From assembly GCA_009602735.1 (NCBI GenBank), contig WELA01002871.1, forward strand, positions 26,997-49,886: a stretch of 22,890 nt of DNA, read 5' to 3'. Position 1 is the stretch's first letter. Each line of letters begins with the position of its first letter. Position numbers and translations under genes: made by a program. A model generated the notes under the pieces. It did no database searches. It worked only from the letters and a program-made list of their open reading frames with translations, and was not told the DNA's origin. Below are positions 9,291-19,364 of this stretch, one piece after another. The DNA is from Mesotaenium endlicherianum. Taxonomy: Eukaryota > Streptophyta > Zygnematophyceae > Zygnematales > Mesotaeniaceae.

Positions 9291-9479
9291 GAGGAATTGG
9301 TGCCAGCCACGCCTTGTGCCAACTGCAAAGTGCTGGATGATCAAGAAGCAATGGTAACCTGCGATAAGTGTGGTGCCCGTTGGCACACCTTCTGCATTGG
9401 TGAAGAAGAGATTATGGGAGGACGGTGGGAATGTCCTGACTGCCTTCCCAAAAACCCCAGCCATAGGGCCAGGAAATAA
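9291..9479 (+). pseudogene. PHD finger at the C terminus of integrase
   Basis: The pattern is Cys4-His-Cys3: C-x2-C at 9315-9326, C-x2-C at 9360-9371 (CDKC), WH-x2-C at 9381-9395 (WHTFC), and WECPDC ending at 9443. The Trp before the last Cys pair is typical of PHD fingers. The pairing of a PHD finger with integrase, at the place chromoviruses keep a chromodomain, suggests it binds a histone tail (often methylated or unmodified H3K4 in other PHD proteins) to steer integration. That role is inference; the aromatic-cage residues cannot be fully assigned. All zinc ligands are intact. The reading frame ends at TAA 9477-9479, taken as the natural end of Pol. Confidence 0.88.
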
Positions 9480-9513
9480 AAGCTTTCAGCAGAAAGGCAG
9501 GGACGCCTCAGCT

Positions 9514-9525
9514 GAAAGGGAGGGG
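9514..9525 (+). other. Polypurine tract (second-strand primer)
   Basis: A 12-base all-purine run (GAAAGGGAGGGG) lies 35 bases after the Pol stop and directly before a TGT start. This is the usual place and composition for the plus-strand primer of an LTR element. Confidence 0.7.
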
Positions 9526-9840
9526 TGTAAGGGAAACTAAGGACAAGCTATCTCTTTGAAAATTTCTGCTAAGTGTTGAATGAGGAACTGGTTGAATATG
9601 GGAAGCACTAAGTGTGGGATGCCCCACCGTATGATGCAAGTGCAGGAAGACCAAGAATGGGTCAAACCCCAACCAAACTGTCACCGACACACGTGCAAGG
9701 GACGATTAACCCGGTCGATTCCCACGTGCAGCAACACACCGACACGTCAACCAAGTTGAAGTCACACGTGCTGAGAAGCCACGCACGCGCCAGGAGTTCG
9801 ACATTGTTAGGCACGACATAGCATATGCAAGTGTGTTATG
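9526..9840 (+). repeat. Probable 5' part of the 3' LTR (U3), truncated or diverged
   Basis: The segment starts TGTAAGGG right after the polypurine tract, as an LTR should. It carries three CACGTG hexamers (9690-9695, 9723-9728, 9765-9770), G-box/ABRE-like sites that bind bZIP or bHLH factors in plants, consistent with a U3 enhancer. I found no copy of the 5' leader sequence (TATA block, 143-392) downstream, so the R/U5 half appears lost or the two LTRs have diverged. The 3' limit is a guess. Confidence 0.4.
9690..9770 (+). promoter_or_regulatory. Cluster of three CACGTG (G-box) sites
   Basis: CACGTG at 9690-9695, 9723-9728 and 9765-9770, each followed by C, plus ACGT at 9743-9746. Three exact palindromic hexamers in 81 bases is well above chance. 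In the U3 of an LTR they would be candidate light-, stress- or ABA-responsive elements, by analogy with land plants. Confidence 0.5.
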
Positions 9841-10392
9841 TAGCCTACTACGTATATCATTTTTTACAAATGCCATGTTATATGCCTTTATACCTCCATG
9901 AAGGTACACACCCATCAATATTGTGAGCTTGAGTCACAGAGCCAAATCAACTTTTTGGACAAGATAAAAAAGGTTCTACATGTGTAGCTTATGCTACTGT
10001 ATGTGCATGCAAATGAAAATGCAATTGCAAGGCGCAAGAAAACCTCAACCAAATTTTGGTCAAACATTTGAAGTTTTTATTGATTTTGATTGATAGTCTG
10101 TGCAATCTACCAATACGTACTTGAGAGGAACTTAATGAGAGCCAAATCAGTTGAAAAGTCATTCTTAGACAAGGTAATTGGAGGTCAACATCATCCTTTG
10201 TAGTTGCTATGTGTTGTTAGAGAATTTTAAGATGAATGTAACTTGTCTTGGCACACCCTTTGTCCATTACATGAAATGTAGAGGAATAATTGCAACTATC
10301 TCACCCGAGGCTGACAGTTGCTTAGCAGCACCCCAACCAATCCCCCCTTTTGCATGGTGGAAAGATAGTGTAGAGTCTAAGTCTTGCAATGA
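9841..10392. other. Non-coding flank, nothing recognised
   Basis: AT-rich DNA with only short, unconvincing ORFs. No repeat or RNA gene is seen. Confidence 0.6.
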
Positions 10393-10704
10393 CTAGCAAA
10401 CTTTTTTTAAATTTCTAGACTCACGGGGCTTAGATTTGGAAGTGTAGTGGTCACACTCCTTGCCAAATCTAAAGAACAGCATCACGTGGAGGTCCTTGGG
10501 CACATTCATGTCTTGTATCCTAACGCTACTTTGCAGAACAGCATCTATTCTCTTGTATACTCGATGCTGGCAATTTGTGAGCCATATATAAGGATTGACT
10601 TCAACAGCTAGAGTGAATAGCTTACCACAATTACAAGAGAGAGCATGAAGATCCCTCTGGCAACCACAAGAACTGCAAAAGTTGGGCAACTTAGGCATAG
10701 TCAT
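10393..10704 (-). CDS. Weak Cys-rich ORF or exon, unrecognised
   Basis: This is a 103-codon ORF with a Cys-rich start (CSSCGCQRDLHALSCNCG) and a basic C terminus. I do not recognise the family. A strong donor-like GTAAGC occurs inside on the coding strand, close after the Cys cluster, so if real this may be an exon followed by an intron and not a whole gene. There is no supporting neighbour, start context or codon bias. It could be chance. Confidence 0.2.
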   Translation of the reverse strand: MTMPKLPNFCSSCGCQRDLHALSCNCGKLFTLAVEVNPYIWLTNCQHRVYKRIDAVLQSSVRIQDMNVPKDLHVMLFFRFGKECDHYTSKSKPRESRNLKKVC

Positions 10705-11705
10705 GGTAAAATAAGGCCGCCTCCTTTCTAAAACCCAGCCGCCAGAAAGTACAGGTGACCAAGTGCCACTCGTAGATGGTTTGTAAAAAACTTTCAGGAA
10801 ATAACATCTATGAATATGCCTTCACTACCTTTTGTCATCCTCCTGTCCATTTGAGACTGAACGTACTTCTAAGCACTCAATCAACCACTACGATAACGGC
10901 AGAATTTTTTTAAAGATTACGTGCAACAGAGCAGATAAAAACTCTATGTGCTAGCTGTACACATAAGCAGCTTGCAATAGTGTAAGGAATAGCGCCTATG
11001 CCTTCGTGGAACATTGAGAGGAATTGGCCATAACTAGACCTTGCACTCTATGTAGCCTCCAATTTGGATCTGATTAATAGTACCTCCTACGATAAATACT
11101 TGACCTTACTTCAAGTGGAAGGTGCGACAAAGTGCGCACAAGAGAAGACTATGTGTTTCTCCTAAGTTGACTATGGCATGTTATGTCAAAAATCGACGTA
11201 CTAAGTGACTGAACGTACGCGGCATGCAGTCTTCTTAACGATCAGTTTTTTGCGTGAAACACGATACAAAAGCGTTCAAATACCCCCAAATTGCTACTGC
11301 TCGGTGTCTTAAATTTGGCCCACATGGGGTCCATGTGTACATAGTAAGTACTAAGCACGAAATGACAACCATTTTACCTCCCAAATATATTTATTTTTCC
11401 ACATGTTGTTTCTGTGACGGAGCTAGCTTGCCGGGGGCCTCTTCCTAGTCAAGGTGAGGGGAACCACGGAGTGTTTACTCAAATCCTGCCATGTCAACCT
11501 ACACAAGTATCACCTCATGAGGTGTCATATGGAGCAGTTATCCTTCAAGGGTACACAACGTAGCTATGCCACCACTATGAGCTGTCATGCATCATCGTAA
11601 TAACTTGGCCGTACCAGACAAGTACCTTAAATGCCTATTCCAGGGGATGGCGCTTATTCCATTCGCTCCAACCTCATTACGCTATCGCTGGCGCTACTAG
11701 CAACC
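10705..11705. other. Non-coding stretch, nothing recognised
   Basis: No ORF of note, no tRNA fold and no tandem repeats are apparent. A short palindrome, CCTCATGAGG, occurs at 11513-11522. Confidence 0.6.
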
Positions 11706-12089
11706 CTAATCCGCAAGTAGGGACCAGATAGTCTGGAGAAGCAATACCCCGGCGCGGTCTACCCGTCTAAGCGCAAGGGTTCCAGGCGCTGATAGTAGGC
11801 TCAGCATATCATCATCATTACAAATAAGATGCACTGTACTATAAGATGCCATAAGATGATAGTATTTTTCTGCTTCCATTGGCATAGCAGCTAAAGCTGA
11901 GCTGACGGCAGGCTGGTCTACCTCTGCACCGCGCTCGCTTGCTTCCGACATAGAAGTGCTCGTCAATAGAGCAATGTCAGAGCCCATCCTCGAATCTGCC
12001 CAAGGCTCTTGTTTTCGCAGAGGGATGAACGGGGCAATGACGAATGACGGGTCATATCGGTCCGCACACATGAATGCAGCGACAGCCAT
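11706..12089 (-). CDS. Weak ORF downstream of the kinase gene, unrecognised
   Basis: A 127-codon ORF starts from an ATG with an ordinary amino-acid mix, roughly 280 bases after the kinase stop codon on the same strand. I see no domain, signal peptide or membrane segment. It might be a small hypothetical gene, a further exon, or simply part of a transcribed 3' region. The gap of Ns at 12299-12314 lies between it and the kinase. Confidence 0.22.
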   Translation of the reverse strand: MAVAAFMCADRYDPSFVIAPFIPLRKQEPWADSRMGSDIALLTSTSMSEASERGAEVDQPAVSSALAAMPMEAEKYYHLMASYSTVHLICNDDDMLSLLSAPGTLALRRVDRAGVLLLQTIWSLLAD

Positions 12090-12288
12090 GGGCGGTTCCA
12101 GAGAGACGTTTTGTAGACAATCATCACGCGTCTGCTCCTGTGCAACTGTCCTGCAGTTGACTTGGGCTTACTATAGGGCCATCTGCTGCCCCAATGCTGC
12201 AAGCACAGCCCCCACAGGGAGGGAGTAATTGTGACTCTTGCAATAGCAGCACCTGGGATGCAGCCCAGAAGGGAGGGCAAGGGAGAGG

Positions 12289-12326
12289 GGGGGGGGGGNN
12301 NNNNNNNNNNNNNNGGGGGGGGGGGG
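12289..12326. other. Assembly gap inside a poly-G tract
   Basis: Ten Gs, sixteen Ns (12299-12314) and twelve Gs. The gap was probably left because the homopolymer could not be sequenced. Confidence 0.9.
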
Positions 12327-12367
12327 TTGAGGTGCAGGGAGAGCGCCCACGGCTGATCTCGGTCCTC

Positions 12368-15300
12368 TTAAAGCCCGGTTAATCTGGATGCGCCAAGTGG
12401 CGACTGGACGTGGTGGACCGTTGCGTCGGCCGACTGCGGAGCCGAGCTTAACGACGTGTCGTACTCGAACGTGCTCCCCGAGCCCGACCCGTGTCCGAAC
12501 GTGCTCCCAAGGGTGCTGCTCCCCTCCCTCAGCCAGGACAGGGTGCTGCTGCTTTCGCTCGAGCGCTGCGAGACGAGCGAGCGGATGGCGGCTCGGCTGG
12601 TGAGGCCCGGGCAGAGGCGGGTGCCCTGGATGGTTTCCAGGTAGCTGCGCACTTCCGCCATGCGCGGCCTGGCAGCCCCCTGGGGGCGCAGGCAGATGCG
12701 CGCCACGCCCGCCAGCAACTCCATGCTGTCGGGCGGATACTCGCCCTCCAGGTTAGGGTCGACAATGTCCGCCACCTGCTCCGTCACTATGAAGGGCACC
12801 GCCTGCACACGCCCGCCGCACGCATGCCAGATACTCGCCGGTCAGGAGATAGGAATTCCAGAACTGGATGGCCAAGCCGCATACAGGCACGCTCACACAT
12901 ATAGACACAAAAACACACACCTTTTGTCTCGGGAACACAACCACCCTCACACTTGCACGCACGCGTGTACACAGACACGTACTGTTTTGATGGCATTTGC
13001 AGCAGACAGATGCAGGCATGCACTTGGCATGCTCGGAAAGAGCTTGGCAACAGGAGAGAGGGAAGAGAGGGGGTGAAGAGGAGGAGAAAAAAGAGGGGGG
13101 GGGGACTCACCCAGCTGGCAAGAGACATGACCTCGCCGCCGGAGGAGTTGACGGAGTTGATGGAGGTGGTGAAGCAGTGCTCCATCACCGCCGGCTTTCC
13201 CGTGATCAGCTCGAGCAGCACCACTCCGAAGCTGCCAGGTGTCGCAACAGCAGGGTCAGATTTTTCCACTGGAACACAGACCCTTTGGAGGGACCCTCAA
13301 CAGACAAGAGAGAGAGAGCAGCAGCAGCACGCTTCGGTACGACGTGCTGTGAAAAGGTGACGTTCTTGACTTTCTTTCTGCAAACAGGTTCAGTATTAGC
13401 AGCAGCGGCATCACCGCAACAACATCAGCGAAAAAACGTGCACACTCCAGGGATGCATGCAGCCAACGCTGCAGTGCGTACATCCCTCCTTGCCTCATGC
13501 GCTGCCAACAAAACCCACGCAAAGCCATGCTCTGCCACGGGGGTCTGGAGGCTGACATGACCCACTACCTGCACAACATGCAGGCGGAGGAAGACCAACA
13601 GGCTGGGGAGAAGCACACCGTTTGAGCCGCCAAGAGAAACAAGAACAGCACAGACGGAGACAAGGACACGCTCGGACACAAGCAGGAGGAGGAGCACTAG
13701 GCGGGAGGAGAGGGGGCGGGGGNNNGGGGGTGACTAACGTCTTCAACCCTATGTACAGACCGCGGCCCCACCTGGACCGCAAAGGAGTATTGGGCCAGCG
13801 AGCAAGCCTGCAGCAGCAGGTTCTCAGGGAGGGGGGGAGGGGGAGGGGGGGCACCTGTAGACGTCGCTCTTGGCGGTGATGTGGAAGGTCTTGTAGTACT
13901 CGGGGTCCACGTAGCCGGGCGTGCCCACAATGCGCGTGGTGATGTGGAAGCCCTCGCTCTTCTGCCCCTTGCTCACTGAGAGCATCTTGGACAGCCCAAA
14001 GTCCGACACTTTCGGCTGCGCCCCCCCTCCACCAGCCCCACCAGCGCGCAACTGACGCCGTCAAGGACAGACAGCCGAAGATGGCAGAGAGATGAAGGGG
14101 GGGGGGGGGGGGGGGTGCAATTTGCCGCAGCAGGAGCTACCCTTCTTAGCTCTGCCTGTTGCACGCACGCACCATCATCCGCATAAGCACCAATATGCTT
14201 GCTAGAGCATGTTGGCGGGGAAGACACACACGCACATAGATACACACACACACGAACAGAGAGGGAGAGAGGGAAGAGCAGCTGACAAGTGACACACTGA
14301 GTGCAAATCCCCTAGTGCAGAGTGGTGTGCGTGGGTTTTACGGCAGACAGGGGTGCAGGGTGATTCTCACACAACAAGATCGCGTGTCCAGGAGGGGAGT
14401 GACCCTCCCTTGCCCCCCTCCGCCCCCCCCCCTGCCACGAGGCACCATAATACAGCCAGCCCACTTGAGCAATCTATCTGGCATGTCGCGCTACTACGTC
14501 CGCCCAGAAAGTGCAGATCTCCTCCGGAGAAGATGCAGCCCCAAGGGCAGGAGAGAGCAGCAGCGACGATGCAAGCAGACCCGGACCTGCAGCGCGGCGT
14601 CCAGCATGATGTTGGTGGACTTGATGTCCATGTGCACGATGGTCTCCTCCGCAAACGAGTGCAGGTAGTGCAGCCCCCGCGCCGTCCCCACCGCAATCTC
14701 CAGCCGCTCGTCAAACGTCAGCGGCCTCTCCGCAAACTCTGCTCTCGCACACGCGCGCGCACACACACACACACAAAGGCACGCATGTATGCGCATGAGC
14801 AAGCCGCGTGAGCAAGTCGTAGCAAAAGAACACCTGCCAGTGATGGTCCCCACCGGTGAAAGAAAGCACACCAGGCATTGGCTATCCCTTCCCATGGCAA
14901 CATCCATCAATGATGACTTGGAGAGAAGAGGAGGGGGGGAAGGAGGNCCAGGATCTGCTCCCCCTCGCTGCAGCAGTAGCCCAGCAGCGTGAGCAGGTTG
15001 CGGTGGTTGATGCGCGAGATCATGCGCACCTGCGCCGCCACCCCAGCGCACTCACGGTAGCACGTGAGGGAGGGAGAGAGAGTGTGCAAGGCAGAGAGAC
15101 GAGAGATGAGAGAGGAAGTCGATCGACAGAACACGTGCCACCTTCATAATAGGAGCTCCAGCGACCCCCTCTCATCTGTTTTCACCCCCCACCGACAGCG
15201 ACGGTCTGTGTGTAGGAGTTGGGAGCATACACCCAAGGCTCCATCCAGAGAGACCGGGCAGCCGGGGTGCCGCCAGCCCAGCGGAAGGTTGGAGGCAAGT

Positions 15301-16109
15301 GCATGCCACGTCATCAGCATACCCAGACACACGAGGCAGCACAGGCACAGGGGAGCCAAGCAGAGCGCACACTCCTCCCTCCTCTCCCGGCAGCAGCAGG
15401 AGCCAGCCCCTGGCACTGTTACTGGCACTGGCATTGCCGGCTGGCCCTCGCACCACCATCTGGCTCGTGCGTAGGGGACACCCACGTGCCCGCATGTGTG
15501 CGCATGTGACAACACTTCCTCTTCCAGCCTGGTTCTGCACATTACTACTGGGACAGACTGATCCAGGTAGCGGCAGTCGTGATAGAGTGACCAAGAGGCG
15601 CATGAACGGATGTCCAGAACACGAATCTGTGGAGGGGCAGGGGGACGGGCGGACAAACAGAAGAGGTGAAAGAAGCAGCACGAGGCGCGGCACATGCTTG
15701 GCGCCACGATGCTCCTTCCGCGTCCCTTCCTCTCCCTCGCAGGTATTTTTTTGGGAAGGAGTGGAGAGGGCTACGGGGGGCGCCACTTCCGGAGTTGAGG
15801 GAAACGTAGTCTGCAGAGCCAGATCCCGGGAGAAAAGGGGGGGGGGGGGAAAGGGGGAGGGAGAGGGAGAGGTGACCTCGTTGTGGAACTCGGCCAGGCT
15901 CTCCTGCGAGGCCTGCTTGGGGCGCTTCACGGCCCACGCGCCGCGCCCGTCCGGCGCCTTCCCCAGGTACACGTTGCCGTACCCGCCCTTGCCCAGCAGG
16001 CGCTCCGGGTCGAAGCCATCCGTCGCCTTGTAGATGTCCTTGAAGTTGAGCTGCTGCACCCCCAGGTGGCAGTGGCAGTCGTCCACGTCGTCGTCGCGCT
16101 CGTAGATGC
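12368..16109 (-). CDS. Receptor-like protein kinase (plant RLK/Pelle type), six kinase-domain exons, 5' part missing
   Basis: Exons inferred from splice signals and kinase subdomains: 16109-15877, 15029-about 14948, 14736-14587, 14015-13855, 13231-13111, 12802-12368 (stop TAA 12368-12370). Phases agree at every junction except at the N near 14947. Visible are LLGKGGYGNVYLG (ATP loop), AVKRPKQ (catalytic Lys), MISRINHRNLLTLLGYC (helix C and after), IVHMDIKSTNIML (catalytic loop), VSDFGLSK, IVGTPGYVDPEYY, SDVYSFGVVLLELITG, and a C-lobe ending RPRMAEVRSYLE with a Ser-rich tail. The family phosphorylates Ser/Thr on the cytoplasmic face of the plasma membrane. HRD is HMD, making it non-RD. Subdomain V is absent next to the N. 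No signal peptide, ectodomain or transmembrane exon is seen upstream, so the gene is incomplete here, or is a receptor-like cytoplasmic kinase. Confidence 0.88.
13723..13725. other. Small assembly gap in a G-rich intron
   Basis: Three Ns between G runs, inside the intron separating kinase exons 13855-14015 and 13111-13231. Confidence 0.9.
14097..14115 (+). repeat. Poly-G run in a kinase intron
   Basis: About 19 consecutive Gs (poly-C on the coding strand). Similar runs are at 13095-13104 and 15837-15849, close to splice acceptors or donors. Confidence 0.85.
14741..14776 (+). repeat. CA/CG microsatellite in a kinase intron
   Basis: Alternating CG and CA dinucleotides lie next to the acceptor of the exon at 14736. 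Looser CA-rich tracts also occur at 12890-12930 and 14220-14260. Confidence 0.8.
14947..14947. other. Single N at the end of kinase exon 2, probable collapsed gap
   Basis: The coding strand runs from GEQIL straight into the N and then into a C-rich intron. The kinase segment that normally follows, the hinge beginning VYEYM, is missing. Confidence 0.6.
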
Positions 16110-18600
16110 CTGCTCAAATGGTCCGAAGGCGGCTCAATGACGCTTCAAGAAAGGATCCATCAATGACTAGGAACACGGTACACAAAGTGGCAGAGCACGC
16201 CTGCCGTTCTGAGTGCATTGGTGCTCATTCTATAACGGTATGGCCGCGGCATGCTCGCAAATGCCTGCTCCGTGCTAACACCCGCCTCCCTCCTCGCACA
16301 TCTGCCCTCGTTTTACGCCTGCGGGTCTCGGCAGGGCGAAGGAACCCTAATTGGCCTGCTGTCGCGCCTTTCCCTGGTCGCATGCAGGCTCTTTAACAAA
16401 ATGGGGAGAGGGGGAGAGGGAGGGAAAAAGGGAGAGCCGAGCGCGCACCTTTTGGACCAAAGAGACACGAGAGCCAGCGGGCCATGAGCTGCTTGCTGCA
16501 CCAAGTGGCACTGGCGCTCTGACGCTGCCAGCTGGCGTCAGAACCCGAACACACCCCGCCTAAGCCTGAGGGGTCTTTCTGAACGTGTGCTCTGTGTGAC
16601 TAATACCCGTACCCCAGAGACTGGCCCAGCCCTGTAACTATGTATATGCCGAGCGTCACCCCCTAGAGTGGTGGGGACCTAGAGGCTAGCGTCTTCTTCT
16701 AGTCTTATATGGGCGGCACTGCTACTGCCTGCCTACGCACGCCCTTGCACACACAAGCGCGTATGTGGGCACACATACATGAACAAGCGCGTGAATGCTA
16801 CTCTATGTCACACGCACACATGGTGCAAGTGTCGTTGCGTCTATCGGCGGCTTGATTTTTGATGTGTGCGAGTGATCAGCACGTCTCACTCGTTCATTGG
16901 CCGCGGCCCGTGCAAGAGACTCGCAACCCCGGCCCATGTGCTTGGACACAGTAAACGCTAATTAGTCTGTCGGTAGTGCGTGTCATATTTGCCTGAGCTC
17001 CACACACATCATCCTAAGGTCTTCCAGCAGTAGAGTCGCCATTCTATCCCCTACTCATTGCGCCCCCCCACTAGAGAGTGCGCATGTTTACAAGGGCTGA
17101 AGGGTCCACGAACCTGCATACATGAGTAGACCGCCTGAGGGACCCCCATTCAGAACATCATAGGTGCCTGTCTAAGCTAGGGCTATCAGCAGTAGGACCT
17201 TATGCCACAAAAATACTCGTTCTGACTTAATCAGGCATCAATCTGAAGAAACACATTGTCTTCTTTGCCAAGCGGTTCCAGGAGATGCATGCACCTGTTG
17301 TGTTGCCTCGACAGCTGTATACCCACCCCGTTAACGTGTTGCAGTGAACTTACAGCAGGGACAAAATGCTTGATCATGCAGTGCCGGAAATCAGAAACCA
17401 GGAGTAATGCATCTTAGCCTGGCCTGCAACTTGTACTTCTCACGTACGAATTCCTGCTACTCTCTCCTACTACATTGGTATGAGGATATTATAGATGCAT
17501 ACTATACGCTAGCTTGTTTCTTTTTTTAGAAGATGGGCCATAAGCTTCCACTCGTTCTATGCCACTTAGCCTATACCGGCAAGTCGTCAGCTCTGAGTTG
17601 GGAAAAAAGACTGTGGTATAAACGTTAAAACTAGCTTCCCTTGCTGTAAAAGCCACTGGCATAATATTTACCTCAGCTCTTGGGGTTGCAAGGCTTCGGA
17701 GCCAGCTGGATGTCTGCTCACCGCCTCCAGGAAGAGACGTTGCCTAATGCAGCGTAGGAACTGCTGCAAACCGTTCACTCCACTCGATTACACCAAAATA
17801 ATGTGCGATTCGTGTGATATAATGTCTTATTGTCTTCTTAGGAGAGCAAAACCAAGTGAAACAAGGAAATCTCCAGAGTCCAGCATGTCTTCCTACAAAT
17901 TAAGGCGAAGGTGGCTGAGACACGTCGAGACAAGTCGAGCAGCATCGAGCGTTCATTCATTCGTTCTTACCGCCTCTCACGGTTTCCCCCACCGTGTCCT
18001 ATCACTTGCTTTGGTATTCTCACAGGCACCACCCTATGCAGGGCCTCATGGGGTCTGAGCTATCACGCGACTTAGCACTGCTTTGCTCTACTTCGAAATC
18101 AGCAGTGATTTGCAGTGTGCACATGCGCGAGACTCCCGGGCCCCGAGCCCCCGGCCCAAATGATTCTTCGTTCAACAGTTAGTGCTCCAGCAATCAGCAC
18201 AACCATGACTCTCTTGTTACGTACTTCATAGTTCAGGCGCTGTCTGTCAAAGTTGCACGTGTAATCATTTGTATCATGACACTATGACAGTGTGACGTGT
18301 TGTACTTTGTAGACCACAGGAATTTGATCGTTGAGATTTGGGCCCTTGAGATTCAAGAATGTCTTTTGCTCGTGTCAGTCGAGGGGTTGACTTTGCAAAT
18401 GCATGTGCCGCGCACGTAACGAGGGCTAGATACTGCTGGATCCACCAAATCCTGGAGCAACTGAAGGAATAGGTTACTGTCATCCAACGGTTCAGTGCTC
18501 TGGCTACAAAAGTTGACTTTTTGAAGACGTGATTGCACATTTAATAGTTGTCACTGGTATGTTTCGGAGACAGGGCTATTGCAGATGATTGCAGGGCTAT
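16110..18600. other. Non-coding DNA upstream of the kinase gene
   Basis: The part nearest the gene is GC-rich with short ORFs only; none resembles an RLK ectodomain, leucine-rich repeats or a transmembrane segment on the minus strand. Poly-pyrimidine and CA-like tracts occur (16740-16830). From about 17.2 kb the base composition becomes more even, and nothing is recognised. Confidence 0.55.
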
Positions 18601-18603
18601 TGA

Positions 18604-19060
18604 CATTGCGTGCCCCCTCCTGAAGTGCATCATGCGTGCCACCTAGACAAGAAGTTTGCGTGCCCCATCTGAAGGCAGTCGTGCCTTCTCCCCCCGATTC
18701 TACCATATTGCTATCATTACGCATGCCCCAACTTAAGTCATTTTTGCGTGCACCGGCAGAACTTAAATTTGCGTGCCCCCCTCTAGTCACATTTGCGTGC
18801 CCCCACAGAACTTAATGTTAATTGCGTGCCCAACGCTTTAAGAGTCAATTTCGCGTGCCCTGGCAAATACGGATTTTGCGTGCCCCCAAATGAAGTCACT
18901 CTTTCATGCCCCCGTTCTAGTAACATTTACGTGCCCCCCCGAAGTTAACGTTCCATGCCCCAAGAGTGTGGGACTTTAAGTTTGCGTGCCCTTGCAACAC
19001 CGGGGTTTGCGTGTTCCCATGCAACTTAAGTAAATTATGAGTGCCCTTGCAATCAGTCCC
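18604..19060. repeat. Degenerate minisatellite, about 25-bp period, GCGTGCC core
   Basis: The core GCGTGCC or one-base variants recur at about 18608, 18634, 18658, 18680, 18720, 18746, 18771, 18795, 18824, 18853, 18878, 18905, 18929, 18954, 18984 and 19009, mostly 24-30 bases apart. The unit is roughly (A)AGTCA-TTTGCGTGCCCC. It is subtelomeric and, judging by the spacing and decay, old. Confidence 0.8.
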
Positions 19061-19364
19061 AGAACTCAAGATACATATTACTATACTCCATACTTTGAAT
19101 GTCTTAAAAATTGTTCAAAATGGAAATAACCTTAGCTGGTAGCCCTCCATAGGGAGTGCATGGTTCACAAAATCACACATTTTGTTAGAAACAAGAATAT
19201 TTGTTTGTATTTTTTTCCCAAACTTAAAGAAAGACCAAAGAATTTTTGAGATAGTGTTGGATGATCTAAAGATTCATGGGCGTCAGGCCTAGGATGTTTT
19301 CAAAAATACAATTATGGTTGAATCTCAAGGCTTGCTGGTAATATGTATCCTTCCAATTAAATTC

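Larger units (their letters stand above)
1..9840 (+). mobile_element. Decayed Ty3/Gypsy LTR retrotransposon carrying a cytosine-5 DNA methyltransferase and a PHD finger
   Basis: The domain order is Gag (two CCHC knuckles), aspartic protease, C5 DNA methyltransferase, long linker, reverse transcriptase, RNase H, integrase, PHD finger. The order RT-RNase H-integrase is diagnostic of Ty3/Gypsy elements (Ty1/Copia places integrase before RT). Two parts are not standard: the methyltransferase between protease and RT, and the PHD finger where chromoviruses carry a chromodomain. The reading frame changes near 1650, 2785, 4900, 5810, 6115, 7021 and 7416, and in-frame stops are scattered through every module, so this copy cannot be autonomous. 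Outer limits are uncertain: I found no pair of matching LTRs. The left edge may lie outside the window or near 143, and the right edge near 9840 is a guess from loss of element-like sequence. Methyltransferase-bearing retrotransposons have, as I recall, been reported in a charophyte alga and in dinoflagellates; this appears to be of that kind. Confidence 0.93.

Noticed and set aside
12491..13560. Several plus-strand ORFs over the kinase 3' exons
   Set aside because: They are shadows of a GC-rich gene on the minus strand, with low-complexity translation.
15299..16033. 244-codon plus-strand ORF over the kinase first exon and intron
   Set aside because: It crosses poly-G and intron sequence, and the opposite strand has clear kinase subdomains with matching splice sites.
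16740..16830. Possible tRNA or small RNA upstream of the kinase
   Set aside because: CA-like alternating sequence with no cloverleaf or conserved boxes.
18551..18790. Minus-strand ORF with recurring Gly-Gly-Thr-like units
   Set aside because: The periodicity comes from the 25-bp minisatellite, not from a repetitive protein; units vary in length and break frame.
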